From the NCBI GenBank assembly GCA_001600455.1, contig BCKC01000002.1, positions 1,674,001 through 1,738,000 on the forward strand: a stretch of DNA of 64,000 bases. The letters run 5' to 3'. Made by a program: the position numbers and the translations under genes. Of this stretch, positions 12,898 to 23,053 are shown piece by piece (the first letter of the stretch is position 1; each line of letters opens with the position of its first letter). The notes beneath the pieces were generated by a model. That model saw only the letters and a program-made list of their open reading frames with translations, ran no database searches and had not been told where the DNA came from. This stretch comes from Endocalyx cinctus. Lineage: Eukaryota > Ascomycota > Sordariomycetes > Amphisphaeriales > Apiosporaceae.

Positions 12898-14219
12898 ATG
12901 TCTGCTTCTTTACCAGGCAATCGAGAGTTGCCTGAGTCGCGATATGATCTCAGCACCTATTGGGGCCGTGTAAGGCATACCGCAGGGATAACGGATCCAA
13001 GGTCAGCATTTGCCCCTTTTTTTTTGGAAAAGATTATTTCTACTGCTTGTGAGGCGCTCAATTGATGCATTGTACTTATCGCTACATGCTGCGGTGGCAA
13101 CCGCCTTGCGCTAGCTAAAGACGAACTGCTAATGTCCCGTCGTACGCCATAGAACTCTTTTCGCCGGCAGCAATGGCCTCGAACACGCGAAAAAGCTGGT
13201 GACGGCGTACAAGCAAGGGGAGGTCAAGGATATGTCACCGGAGCTATGGCAAGCGAAGAAAATCGTCGACTCTACCTTACATCCAGGTACGAATTTCACT
13301 ACGAAGCCTCTCTCAACCTTCATGTTATTGGGCTGAACGAGGCATGAAGCTGACTAGACTTTTCAGATACTGGAAAACCGGTGTTGCTTCCCTTCCGGAT
13401 GTCATGTTTCGTGATATCGAACTTGGTAGTCACAGCAGGAATGCTTACGCCAGGTTTAAAGGTACGCACTAATCTAAGCTCAAACATTAAGGAAAGAAAG
13501 CAAGACGCTAATGATCCATAAACTCATAGACGACCGGCACCGTTCTTTGGCAAGTAGCCAACCAGTCCCTTAACGTCGCAATCAACAACGCGAATGCGAA
13601 CAAGTCCTCGCCGCTATCGTACGCGAAGATCGCCCAGTCCTACTTCCTCGCGGTCGGTGCCTCGTGCTCGGTAGCGGTCGGTCTCAACTCGCTCGTGCCC
13701 CGGCTCAAGCGCGTCTCCCCGGCCACAAAACTGGTGCTAGGCCGCCTCGTGCCGTTCGCGGCCGTCGCGTCGGCGGGCGCGCTCAACGTCTTCCTCATGC
13801 GCGGCGAGGAGATGCGCACCGGGATCGACGTCTACCCCGTCCTGTCGGACGAGGCCAAGGCGAAGCTCGCGGCCGAGGGCAAGGCCGAGAGCGACGTGCC
13901 CAGCCTCGGCAAGAGCCGCAGGGCCGCCACCTTGGCCGTCAGCGAGACCGCCCTCAGCCGGGTCTTGAACAGCAGCCCCATCATGGTGGTCCCGCCGCTG
14001 ATACTTGTGCGCCTGCAGCGCACCGAGTGGCTGAGGAAGAACCCGCGCATGACGCTGCCCGTCAACCTGGGTCTCATACTCGGCATGAGTTACATCGCGC
14101 TGCCTCTCGCCTTGGCGGCTTTCCCGCAGCGTCAGAAGATCAGCGCTGAAAGCCTGGAGGAAGAGTTTCATGGTAAGGGAGGCGCCGGCGGCATGGTCGT
14201 GTTCAATCGCGGGATCTAA
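12898..14219 (+). CDS. Sideroflexin, mitochondrial carrier (Fsf1-like)
   Basis: Four exons: 12898-13001, 13153-13286, 13367-13461 and 13530-14219, giving 1023 nt and 340 aa, the usual sideroflexin length. The protein begins MSASLPGNRELPESRYDLST and carries the family's DLSTYWGRVRH and ITDPRTL block, the HPDTGKPV motif at the second intron boundary, NANANKSSPL, and hydrophobic helices typical of this inner-membrane carrier. Sideroflexins move serine and related small amino acids into mitochondria for one-carbon metabolism; the substrate of this copy is not shown by sequence. The last exon is strikingly GC-rich compared with exons 1-3 and the flanks, which creates long open antisense frames. 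The start was chosen because an upstream in-frame ATG would add only low-complexity sequence encoded by a GT-rich repeat. Confidence 0.96.
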
Positions 14220-14750
14220 GGTGAGGATTTTACGCACCACGAAATTTTACAAGTCACTTTTGGGTGATTTCTACACTATGTAACCTTAATGAGGTTGGTA
14301 TATCAGCATAAAGCTTATAATGGTAGCCAGAGTTCGGTGCCATTATCTTTATGCGGGCTTCTGACCTTGCTAGATAGCCGTTGCGTTTAATATAATTCAG
14401 TAATGATTCTATTCACATACATCCCTCCAAGTAGTCTGCTTGCATTAGATATACAATATTAAGTCTACTCGAATCCATGTACCTCTCTGCCTCTGTAGAA
14501 AGATTCTTTAAGTGGGTATGTGGCACAGATTTCACGGATGTATTCTCGTTCCCAGTTCTATGACGTATATCTAGGAATCTAACCTAGTAGGTGCTGCATG
14601 AGGTCAAGCTTTGAAGTCTGTGTCTTTGCAGATAATATTATAATTGGGTTTTCCTTAAAATCCGGTAATACAACAATCAACCCATCTACCCAAACCAATC
14701 ATCCAGTCGTTGAAGCAGGAGAGCGACCTATTTTTATCTCCTTGTCCGAT
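14220..14750. other. Convergent intergenic spacer
   Basis: About 530 bp between the convergent 3' ends of the sideroflexin and S28 peptidase genes. It should contain both polyadenylation regions. No ORF or repeat of note. Confidence 0.6.
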
Positions 14751-16744
14751 CTAATAAAGCCCCGACTTTCTAAACTTCAACTTCCTCGCGCTCGTCTTCC
14801 CGGCCTTCCAGGCATCGAACCCCTTCAACCAGGATTTGACCGTCCGGATCTGCCACAGGTGGGCTTCCCGGATAAACTGTGGCTCGGCCTGGACGTCGAG
14901 GATGCCGTAGGAGTCCCAGTGGTGGCCGGCCCCGACGATGAACAGCTCCGGGTGGAGGTCGTCCAGCGGCTGGGTCCGCCCCTGGGGCGCGAAGTCCGAG
15001 TGGTAGCAGAGGTTGTTCCAGACGTCTTGGGACCCGTCGATAAAGGCTAGCCGGTCCGCGCTGATGTTGAACCCCCCGTATTTTCGGTACGCTTCTAGGT
15101 CAGGGGTGGATGGGATCTTGTTGTAGGTGCCGTCTGGGAATGCCCACTGCGCAGAGGAAGAAGAGAGAATCAATATGGTTAGAAAATTCAGCTCTACGTG
15201 AAAAGTTCGGTTCAAATGGAAAAATTCTTCTTTGTGAACTTACTGTGCACCATTGTTGTTCGTACGACGTATCTATCACTCGGGACAGTAGACTTGGCCC
15301 TTCCTTAGGCGCGTCTATGTATGCTCCCTGTTTATGAACGTTTCAATTAGTTGATGAATCTTCTAGTTTTCTTATCCAGCTGGTTCACATACCTGTTCAG
15401 TACAGCTTGTATATGTGTAAGAACGGTCGCCACTGTTGGTGATATCAGCCCAATAGCTTTGATTTTGAGTTCCCTATGAAGAGTTTATTATTAGCATCCA
15501 AAAAATAATCTAGTGGTATGCACCATATGATATTTATCTCGGTTTTCGATAGGGGAGTATATATGACTCACCCAGCAAACACCATTTTCGTTATAATTTC
15601 CAGATGTGCATAGTGGCAGCGTGTATGTCTTGATATAATTCTAAATTCCCAATGTCAGCATATTTGAAGTCATACCAAATATTTTCTATTACCGTCCTTA
15701 AGCCCTATAGCTTAGATATCCCGATAAACACATTTTACTCACAGAATAGCCACCCAATCCAATCCAGGGCTCCCCATTCGTGTAATTAGCCATGGCGTAG
15801 TCTATGTCAGCGATCTCCGCCGGGAGGTCAGGGTCGGTGATATTCCCGCAAAAGTTAAAGAAGTCGCGGGATCCGTAAGTCGAGTTCCAGTTAAGCTCCT
15901 GCCAAGTCGATGAGAGGTAGAAGCCCGGGTTACCGATAGGGTCGGCGATAGCGGCGGCGAAGTCGCGATCGTCGGTCAGGACCTCCAGCCCGAAAAGCGC
16001 CTTGAACTGGTCGACGGCGGCCGTCCGGTTCTCCGCGAGCAAGCCGTCGAACTTGTCGACGATGGCGTTGATCCGCGCCACGCAGTCCTGCGGGGCGTAC
16101 TTCTGAATCGGCGCGTACCACTCCGGGTACCCCGTGACGACCTCGACCGGAGCCGAGGCTGCGATCCCGCCGTACAGGACGTCGCCGTACGTCTTGACCG
16201 AGAAGGCCGTCTGCGCGCCCGCCAGGCTGCCCCCGTACAGGATCCACGGCGTCCCGGGCGCGGTGAGGTCGCCTTCGATCCCCTCGAACACCGCGTTCTG
16301 CGCGAAGTAGGCGTTGTCGGCGATGGTCTGAGCCGTCGTCAGGAAGGCCAGCTCGTCGGTCGAGGAGGTCTCAAACGGATAACTCTCCCCGTAGTACCGG
16401 TTCTCGAGGATCACGCCGAGTCCGTCAAAGGCTTCCATCAGGATCTGGATGATACCCGTCTGTAGGTTGGAGAACCGGCTAGGCCCGCTCGTTTCTCCCG
16501 AGATGTACAGGAAGACGGGCCCGCCGGGCTTGTAGTACGAGTCGTCTACGTAGTACCGCTGCGTGAAGGTACTGTTGCCGTAGGGAAGGCCATCTTCAGG
16601 GAAATGGTTGATCTTCTGCTGGAAATAATTCGCTTCGTACGACAGCTGGTCTCTAGGCGTGTCATCACCACGTTTGCTTCGCAGGGCTTCAGAAGCACCT
16701 AGCAGTAGTGCCAGCGAGGCCAACGTTGTTTTGAGAGACCACAT
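14751..16744 (-). CDS. Secreted serine peptidase, family S28 (prolyl carboxypeptidase/DPP7-like)
   Basis: Five exons: 16744-15743, 15640-15572, 15473-15393, 15327-15244 and 15146-14751 (1632 nt, 543 aa), all in phase. An N-terminal signal peptide (MWSLKTTLASLALLLGASEA) is followed by a probable propeptide. The S28 features are INHF near residue 45, GGPVFLYISGE, LENRYYGESYP, the nucleophile motif YGGSLAGAQ (Ser173) and, near the C terminus, the acid in SQDVW (about D453) and histidine in GAGHHWD (H487/488). Several N-x-S/T sites suggest glycosylation. The family cleaves after proline in peptides, at acidic pH in known fungal members, and is secreted or vacuolar. An in-frame ATG at 16825 would add a second hydrophobic stretch; 16744 gives the cleaner signal peptide. 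The first exon is strongly GC-rich. Confidence 0.93.
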
Positions 16745-17730
16745 GTTGACTCCGTACGTAAACGTAATACCAACAATGTAAGTTGAGGTAAATAGAAAAA
16801 GTGCCAACGTCACTTTTATCTTCAAGTGTTAACTTTGTTTTCGAGCTTATTACTTTCTTTTTCTTGTCATACCCCCTGCGAGAGCTATGATAGCTGGAAA
16901 CCGGAAATGGATTGTGGCCCACTGCAAGTCCTACTACCGGGGTGGCTGGTCGGTCGTCATCGATACAAGCATTTGTATCTCCGGGTCTAGTAACGATTAG
17001 GTGAAGCCGCATTATTCGTCCGAGGAATCCGAAGGCGACGAGACGAATCATGAATGAGGCAGGTTGCATGGTTCTTCTGCAAAGCACAGATCTGTACCTA
17101 ACTCGGTAAACATTAGAAAATCCCACTTTATTTTCTCAAAGGAAAATAGTCAACTACGACATTTTATCTAATCTACGAAGTACAGAGTACAGTCATCGCA
17201 TTTAAAGCCGTTCAATAGCCAGAAAGTGCGGTGAGATGCAAGCAAAAGTACCTAGTCAGAAGTACGGCCGACGTTGTCCTACCACCCCCCAAATAATTAA
17301 TTGCATTTAAACTGTAAACGGCTACATATCCCGCAGTCTCGAGATCCCCAAATGTAAACGATTGAGAAAGTGTACGAATGATTTGACACCAGCAATTAAG
17401 ACGATGGAGAGGGTAACACTCTCTCCCTCAGCAAAGACACTTTACGAATTAAATTGTCATATTATCCTACGGCAGATACCTTCAGGTTACTAGTGTTCGC
17501 CTACGCTGCAGAATCTCCGAACCCCCGGTCGCTCCATCTATAGATTTACACGTGTAGTCTTCCAATATGAGTAGGTGTTAACGTAGTTCTGGTACCTAAG
17601 ATCCATGAATGCAGTCTAGATGATAGCCTATACGCTGATAAATAATTTAAGAGTAAAAATTCAATTACTTATTTAGGTAAATTTGCATTGAGAGGTATAA
17701 AATCCTAGGCAAACATTGCATTGTATACAT
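16745..17730. other. Intergenic spacer (promoter of the S28 gene)
   Basis: About 1 kb between the S28 start and the racemase 3' end. The ORF at 16689-17126 (-) has no recognisable domain and partly overlaps the peptidase start. Nothing else seen. Confidence 0.5.
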
Positions 17731-18674
17731 TCATAACCAGTCCTGATTTCTCCTAGATCGACCGTCTTTAGAACTACGGTAAGCACCACCTTTAGCCGTC
17801 CCTAGCCCCTCCCTGACCAAGCCAGCCAGAAAATGCACGCCCATAGTGACGCCATCGACGACCATCGCCTTGCGCTGATCCACCATACCCACCGCGTCCC
17901 TGCAGACCTCCTGCATCTCCGTCATGCCGGCGCACCCCAAACACAAGCAATCGGCGAGCTTCTGCTCGGTCAGCTTCTTGGCGGCGGCGACGAGGCCGGC
18001 GTAGACGACCTCCTTCGGCTTGGACTCGAGCTCGAGGACGGCGACGTTGGCGGCCTCGCAGCCGGCCGAGTACGCGCCGAAGCCGTAGGCGGCGATGCTC
18101 TGCTCGTGCAGGACGCGGCTTCGCTCGCTCGTCGTGATGACGCCGAGCCGGTCCCCGCACATGCGCGACGCGTACAGGGCCGCCTCCATGATCCCGATGC
18201 ATGGCTGCTCGTACTCCTCCCGCAGCGCCGGGATCAGCGGGTGCGCGCTGAAGCACGCCACCAGGAAGGCGTCGTACGACGACGCGATCGGCGCCACCGC
18301 CCGGACGCAGTCGGCCGCCGAGAGGACCGCGTCTAGACGTCCCTCGACGGCGGAGGGCGCGCTTCTCGCGGGCGCCGTGAATCCCGAAACGGTGACATGG
18401 GGCGGTAGAGTTTCCGACAGGCTCCGTAGGCAAGCTAGTGTCTACAACTAGTTTATGATCAGTGTTACAATTACTACTGTAAAGACACTCCCTTGAGTCA
18501 CAATCATTTATGGTATATCAAAGTAAGGAAAGCAAAAAACGAAACCGAGAAGCCATATATAGCCTTTATTAATTAATGCAACTAACCATAGACTCTGTTG
18601 AGTTTGGATTGATTAAAAGTATGGATATCGGCTTCGTAGACGAGCCGGTGACCGAGGGTAAAGTACTAGCCATT
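17731..18674 (-). CDS. Asp/Glu/hydantoin racemase, with an apparent frameshift in exon 1
   Basis: Exon 2 (18441-17731) and exon 1 (18674-18587) are joined by an intron with a GTTAGT donor. Exon 1 encodes the family's first strand PISILLINPNSTESM; exon 2 continues TLACLRSLSETLPPHV. Both racemase cysteines are present: FLVACFSAHP and LCLGCAGM. Ring-closed hydantoins or amino acids are racemised by proton exchange between these two Cys. The frame of ILLINPNS has no ATG before the upstream in-frame TGA. The ATG at 18674 (MAST...) is off by one base, and removing one A from the run at 18660-18663 would give 265 aa in frame. So the gene has a one-base insertion, or a sequencing error, or an unseen upstream exon. 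It lies next to a hydantoinase gene on the same strand (554 bp apart), which favours a hydantoin role over aspartate or glutamate. Confidence 0.85.
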
Positions 18675-19227
18675 GTGCAGGTTGGATATCAACGTATGAA
18701 TGTATTTTGAAAATACTTCATGAATATTGCTGTCTTACAAAAGCCTCATAAATTCAAGGTTTACACTCATCAACGTTTTGAGTACCATCGAGACGCGCGC
18801 AGCCACGAGTCGCGCCAAATCGGCGTTGATAGCTGAACTCGGGAGTAAAGGCCGATCTTAGAGTGGAGGGCACAAACCTACCGGAAGAACGCCGACCCGG
18901 TATCGGAATCATATGCAAACATACGTCCTCAATTGAAATCACTCGGGAAGGTGTATTGCGGCGTTAGATTTTAACGGCTTTGAAAATAACGACTGCCGAT
19001 GAGTCTGTCTGTGATATGGTAGTTAATGCGATATTTTGGAAACAGTAGTGCTGTTGACTCTGTTCCCCCTTGAAAATGAAGTGGGGATGGACAAGAAGTG
19101 CAAGTTATCTGGCTGATGCATTCATGAATATGTATTACAAGAAACTTATTCGCGCGGATCTTAAGTTAGGTACTGAAAGATGTTCTAAGTAATAAGACTT
19201 TTCTCGCTATTATACCTTAAATCATTT
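18675..19227. other. Spacer between racemase and hydantoinase genes
   Basis: About 550 bp. A short minus-strand ORF (18754-18942) has no recognisable domain. It should hold the hydantoinase 3' UTR and the racemase promoter. Confidence 0.5.
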
Positions 19228-21150
19228 TTACATCCAGGAGCCCCATTCACCCGCTCCCATCCCCGTCGCCTGCCTACCCATCTGGCCGGTCAAGATGGTC
19301 GACTTTCCTCTCTTGAGGAAAGTCCCGTCATTCTTGGTGGCCACGACCCTCTTACCGGCTTCCCTATCCCTATCCCACGCCAGCTTACCTCGGAGGAAGA
19401 CCCAGCGCGGCCAGTTGCGGACCCGCATCCCCTCGAAGGGCGTGTAATCGATCCTGTGATGAAGGTCCCTGTTCGTGATCATGAACTCGCGGTTGACGTT
19501 GGGCGGGTACCAGATGACGATGTCGGCGTCGTACCCGGGCATGATGCTGCCCTTGCGATCGCCCAGCCCGTAAAGCTTGGCCGGGTTCGTCGACGTCAGC
19601 TCGACGAAGCGCGGGAGGGATATGCGGATCTTGTCGTTCTCGAACCGGCCGCTCGGTCGGGTCGGGTCAAAGGTTCGGTCGAAGAGCAAGGGAAGACGCG
19701 TCTCCATGCCGGGAAGGCCGTTCGGCACCGTGCGGAAGTCGGCATGCGTGTGCCCGTCTTCGGTGTGCGTGAGACCCTTCATCTTTCCGCAAGGGTGGTC
19801 GAAGGTGGCCGGTGCGTGGTCCGAAGAGACGACGGTGAAAGTTCCGTTGGCGAGACCGTACCAGATTTCTTCCAGATCCTTTGGACTATGTCGGAGCTGT
19901 GATTATTGAATTAGCGAAAAATTCATTGAAGAATCTATTGATAAAAATTTAGCTAGAATAGTTGGTCTACTTACCGGAGGTGCACAGATGTTCTTGGAGC
20001 CTTCAAAGTCGTTAGGCCCGGACCTCAACCGGTCGCTAAGGAGGTATAGATAATGGGGACAGGTTTCAGCGTGGATAGGAAGTAGCCGACGCTGCGCCTC
20101 GCTGACGTGGTTGACAGCTGTAGGTGCCGACATATGCACAAGCAAAATGGGAGTGTCGGTCACTTCAGCGAGACTAATTGCTCGATACGTAGCCTCACTT
20201 TCAGCGATCTGTGGCCTAGCTACTGAGTGGAAGAATGTGTGCGTGTTCCCATGTTGGGCTAATCGCCTAAAGAGAAATTGTTAGTTGAATAGTTATATCA
20301 CAGAAAACCATGTAATTTAGAGAGATTTGATCCATACTTAGTAATTTGCTCAATCATGTCATTATTCTCGGCATGAATCATGGTGGTGATACCCAAGCTT
20401 CGTGCTTTCATCATGATGTTGAAAAGATCACCATCGCCGAGCTTCATGGGCTCGTAGGTCATGTAGATCTTCACACTGGATATACCTTCTTTCTCAACAA
20501 GCTGTGGGAGCTCATTCTCAAGCACGTTCTCGTTGGGGTTAGTCAAGATAACGTGGAAACCGTAATCGCAATATGCGTTATCCTTAGCTTTGGCGTGGTA
20601 TGCTTCCAACGCAGGCCAAATGCTCTCTTCTCCTCGCTTCTGACTTGCAAATGCTATCACGGTGGTATTACCTCCCGCTATGGCGGAACGTGAGCCTGAT
20701 TCCCACGTGTCTCCTGTTGGCGAATTATCTTGCTGGATGTCTGTAGATAGAGGTGTAAGTATTTTCAAAATTTGCTTCCAGCAATCACGTCACTCACGGA
20801 CATGCGAATCAACGCCCCTATTTATCAAGTTAGAAACAAGTCCTTATAGTTAACACGCTGCTAGGGAAAGAAGGTGATCTAACCCAGGCGTTATGTATGC
20901 ACCTTGGGCATCGATTATCTGAGTTTGTTCACTCTTCAGAATAGTCGATCCTTCAAGATCTCGTCCCATACAGGCAATCTTTCCATCCTTTACCCCTATC
21001 TCAACTCCCAGAGGCAGAACTTCCGCAGCGGTCACCTAGAACCTATTAGCTTGGAATACTTTTCTTGGCAGAATTTCTATGACATACTATGCGGCCATTC
21101 TTAATAATAAGATCGAGGTCCCTAGTTACGTTTTCGGTATTTTGGCCCAT
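19228..21150 (-). CDS. Hydantoinase / dihydropyrimidinase-type cyclic amidohydrolase
   Basis: Six exons: 21150-21088, 21035-20884, 20817-20798, 20740-20338, 20266-19975 and 19896-19228 (1599 nt, 532 aa), all phases consistent. The 20-nt third exon encodes most of the metal motif GVDSHVHI (H77/H79). The other amidohydrolase ligands are visible: the lysine of SSVKIYMTY (K169, carboxylated in the family), TMIHAEN (H201), LPIHAETCPHYL, and SSDHAPATF (D336). The C terminus has NPAKLYGLGDRKGSIMPGYDADIVIW, typical of hydantoinase/dihydropyrimidinase. The reaction is hydrolytic opening of a 5-substituted hydantoin or dihydropyrimidine to the N-carbamoyl amino acid. With a racemase on one side and a D-carbamoylase on the other, a D-hydantoinase role is the best inference; dihydropyrimidinase is the alternative. 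Expected cytosolic. Confidence 0.94.
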
Positions 21151-21967
21151 CTTGAAAACACCTCAACGTAGTTGATCAAGATCAAGATCAAGAGAAAAAG
21201 TAATCCAACTTGTTACGTTAGCTAGTGCTCATAGGCTAATTGATAGCTAGAATGTACAATATAAGAGTTCAATAAATATCTGACACCGACGTTGAAAAAT
21301 ATCTAAATGGTTTGAAATTAACAAAACACCGTAATCTAATCAGTGAAGCCGTTGATAATTAACCCCCCTCAAAATACCAAGCCGTAGATCGGATGTTTTG
21401 CTGATAGACCGGACAAATCTAGAAGTCGCTGTGAAAGTGGATTCAATAATATGAATATGTCTGTCTGGAGTCATCTTGCAAAAAGACTTATGGATAGAAG
21501 CATTAATTAACGTATCTAGATCCATGGATATATCTAGCAAGTTCTTTAGTGTCTTGTGACTCGTTCTCCTCCTCTCAATCAGTGCATTATTACTCGAATA
21601 ATGTACGTAGTGAGTTAGTAGATCGGGAATTTCGGACGAGAGCCGACGAAGACTCCACTGTTGGGCAGACAAACTATCCCTATCATCGGGCTACTGGCGT
21701 CTTGGACATAGGATCCCCGGTCCGTCTTGGAGCATAATTAAATTTATTGTTAACGACAATGTAAAGAGGAATTGATATTTTTTTACTAGATACTTATGAC
21801 TCATAATTATACTGAAGAGCAAAGTTAGATACTAAGAGGCTCCTGAGGACTTTTAACTTTTAATGTGGTGATATTTTCTCCCCGACAAGGTACAGAAATC
21901 AGTATATTAATTCAAAGCTAAAATTAAGAAGTAAAGAAAAAGGAAAGGGGAAGGGAAAAAAGCAAAC
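21151..21967. promoter_or_regulatory. Divergent promoter region of hydantoinase and carbamoylase
   Basis: About 820 bp lie between the two start codons, so the genes can share control elements. It contains the run GATCAAGATCAAGATCAAGA at about 21175. The ORF at 21340-21672 (-) gives a basic, protein-like reading without a domain I recognise; a degenerate regulator fragment cannot be excluded. Confidence 0.45.
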
Positions 21968-23053
21968 ATGTCATCTTCTCAACGCACACCCCGTCTCCTG
22001 ACCGTCGCGGCGGCGCAGCTAGGGCCTAACAACAAGGAGACGCCGCGGTCGGAAGTGCTGTCCCGCCTGCTCAAGCACATGGACGACGCGGCGGCGAAGG
22101 GCGTGAAGCTGATCGCCTTCCCGGAGATCGCGCTGACGACCTTCTTCCCCGTCATGCTCATCACGGACGAGGCCGAGTTGGCGTCCTACTTCGAGCCGGC
22201 CTCTCCCTCGCACCCTTACGGCGTCCTCGAGTCGCCCAACGGCAAGCCTTTAGTCGACAAGGCGAACGAGCTGGGCATGGACTTCTACCTCGGCTACGCC
22301 GAGCGGTGGACGGCCGAGGACGGCAAGACCACCGACTACAACGCTTGCCTGTACTACTCGGCCGCCGCCGGCAAGGCCGTCGCCAAGTACCGCAAGATCC
22401 ACCTCCCGGGGACCGTGGAGCCGCCGACGGACCCGAACTCCTTCAAGCAGCTCGAGAAGCGGTACTTCACGCCGGGCGACCTCGGATTCAACGCGTTCCG
22501 CGCTCCGGGTCTGATCGAGGGCGCGGTGAAGGCGGAGGACGTCTCCGCGGCGGACCCCAAGAGCGCCGAGGGTAAAGGCGACCCGATCTTCGGGATGCTG
22601 ATCTGCAACGACCGTCGGTGGCCTGAGGCGTGGAGGCCGTACGGGCTGCAAGGGGCGGAGCTCGTGATCGAGGGCTACAACACGACCATGTGGGCCCCGC
22701 AGTACCCCGGCACGCACGAGGAGCAGAAGAGCGACGCCGACTTCCACCACCGGCTGTCGTGCCAGGCCGGCAGCTACCACAACGCCTGTTGGAGCATCAA
22801 CGTCGCCAAATGCGGCGAGGAGAACGGCCAGTGGATGATCGGCGGCAGCATGATCATCGACCCGGACGGTCGGGTCGTCGCCGAGTCCGAGACGCTCGGG
22901 GACGAGCTCATCGTCGCCACCATCGACCTCGCTAAGTGCCGCAGGGGTAAGGAGAGGGTCTTCAACTTCGAGAAGCACAGGAGGTTGGATCAGTACGGCA
23001 TAATGTCTTCGCAGGTCGGCGCTATAGAAGTACCGCTTCTGAGCCGGTCTTAA
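21968..23053 (+). CDS. N-carbamoyl-D-amino acid amidohydrolase (nitrilase superfamily)
   Basis: A single 361-aa exon starting MSSSQRTPRLLTVAAAQLGP. It matches the Agrobacterium-type D-carbamoylase pattern: FPEIALTTFF (Glu53), KYRKIHLPG (Lys143) and LICNDRRWPEAW (Cys213) form the Glu-Lys-Cys triad. LEKRYFTPGDLGF, GAELVIEGYNT and FHHRLSCQAGSYHNA are further family blocks. A roughly 30-residue insertion (about 175-206, Ala/Glu/Lys-rich) precedes the catalytic Cys relative to the bacterial enzyme as I remember it. The enzyme hydrolyses N-carbamoyl-D-amino acids to D-amino acid, CO2 and ammonia. It is divergent from the hydantoinase gene. The CDS is very GC-rich and intronless, but other genes in the window have similarly GC-rich exons, so composition alone does not show transfer. 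Confidence 0.96.
   Translation: MSSSQRTPRLLTVAAAQLGPNNKETPRSEVLSRLLKHMDDAAAKGVKLIAFPEIALTTFFPVMLITDEAELASYFEPASPSHPYGVLESPNGKPLVDKANELGMDFYLGYAERWTAEDGKTTDYNACLYYSAAAGKAVAKYRKIHLPGTVEPPTDPNSFKQLEKRYFTPGDLGFNAFRAPGLIEGAVKAEDVSAADPKSAEGKGDPIFGMLICNDRRWPEAWRPYGLQGAELVIEGYNTTMWAPQYPGTHEEQKSDADFHHRLSCQAGSYHNACWSINVAKCGEENGQWMIGGSMIIDPDGRVVAESETLGDELIVATIDLAKCRRGKERVFNFEKHRRLDQYGIMSSQVGAIEVPLLSRS

Noticed and set aside
16689..17126. Minus-strand ORF of 145 codons upstream of the S28 gene
   Set aside because: It overlaps the peptidase start in another frame, has no domain, and its codon use resembles noncoding DNA.
21340..21672. Minus-strand ORF of 110 codons in the hydantoinase/carbamoylase promoter
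   Set aside because: No recognisable domain, low GC unlike the neighbouring genes, and no spliced extension found. Kept only as a remark.
22250..22978. Open frame of 242 codons antisense to the carbamoylase, and similar long frames opposite the sideroflexin, racemase, hydantoinase and flavoprotein genes
   Set aside because: They are products of GC-rich third positions in the real genes. Their translations are Arg/Val/Ala/Gly-rich without family features.
21968..23053. Horizontal transfer of the carbamoylase inferred from GC content and lack of introns
   Set aside because: Several ordinary fungal genes in the window have equally GC-rich exons, and intronless genes are common. Only a phylogeny could show transfer.
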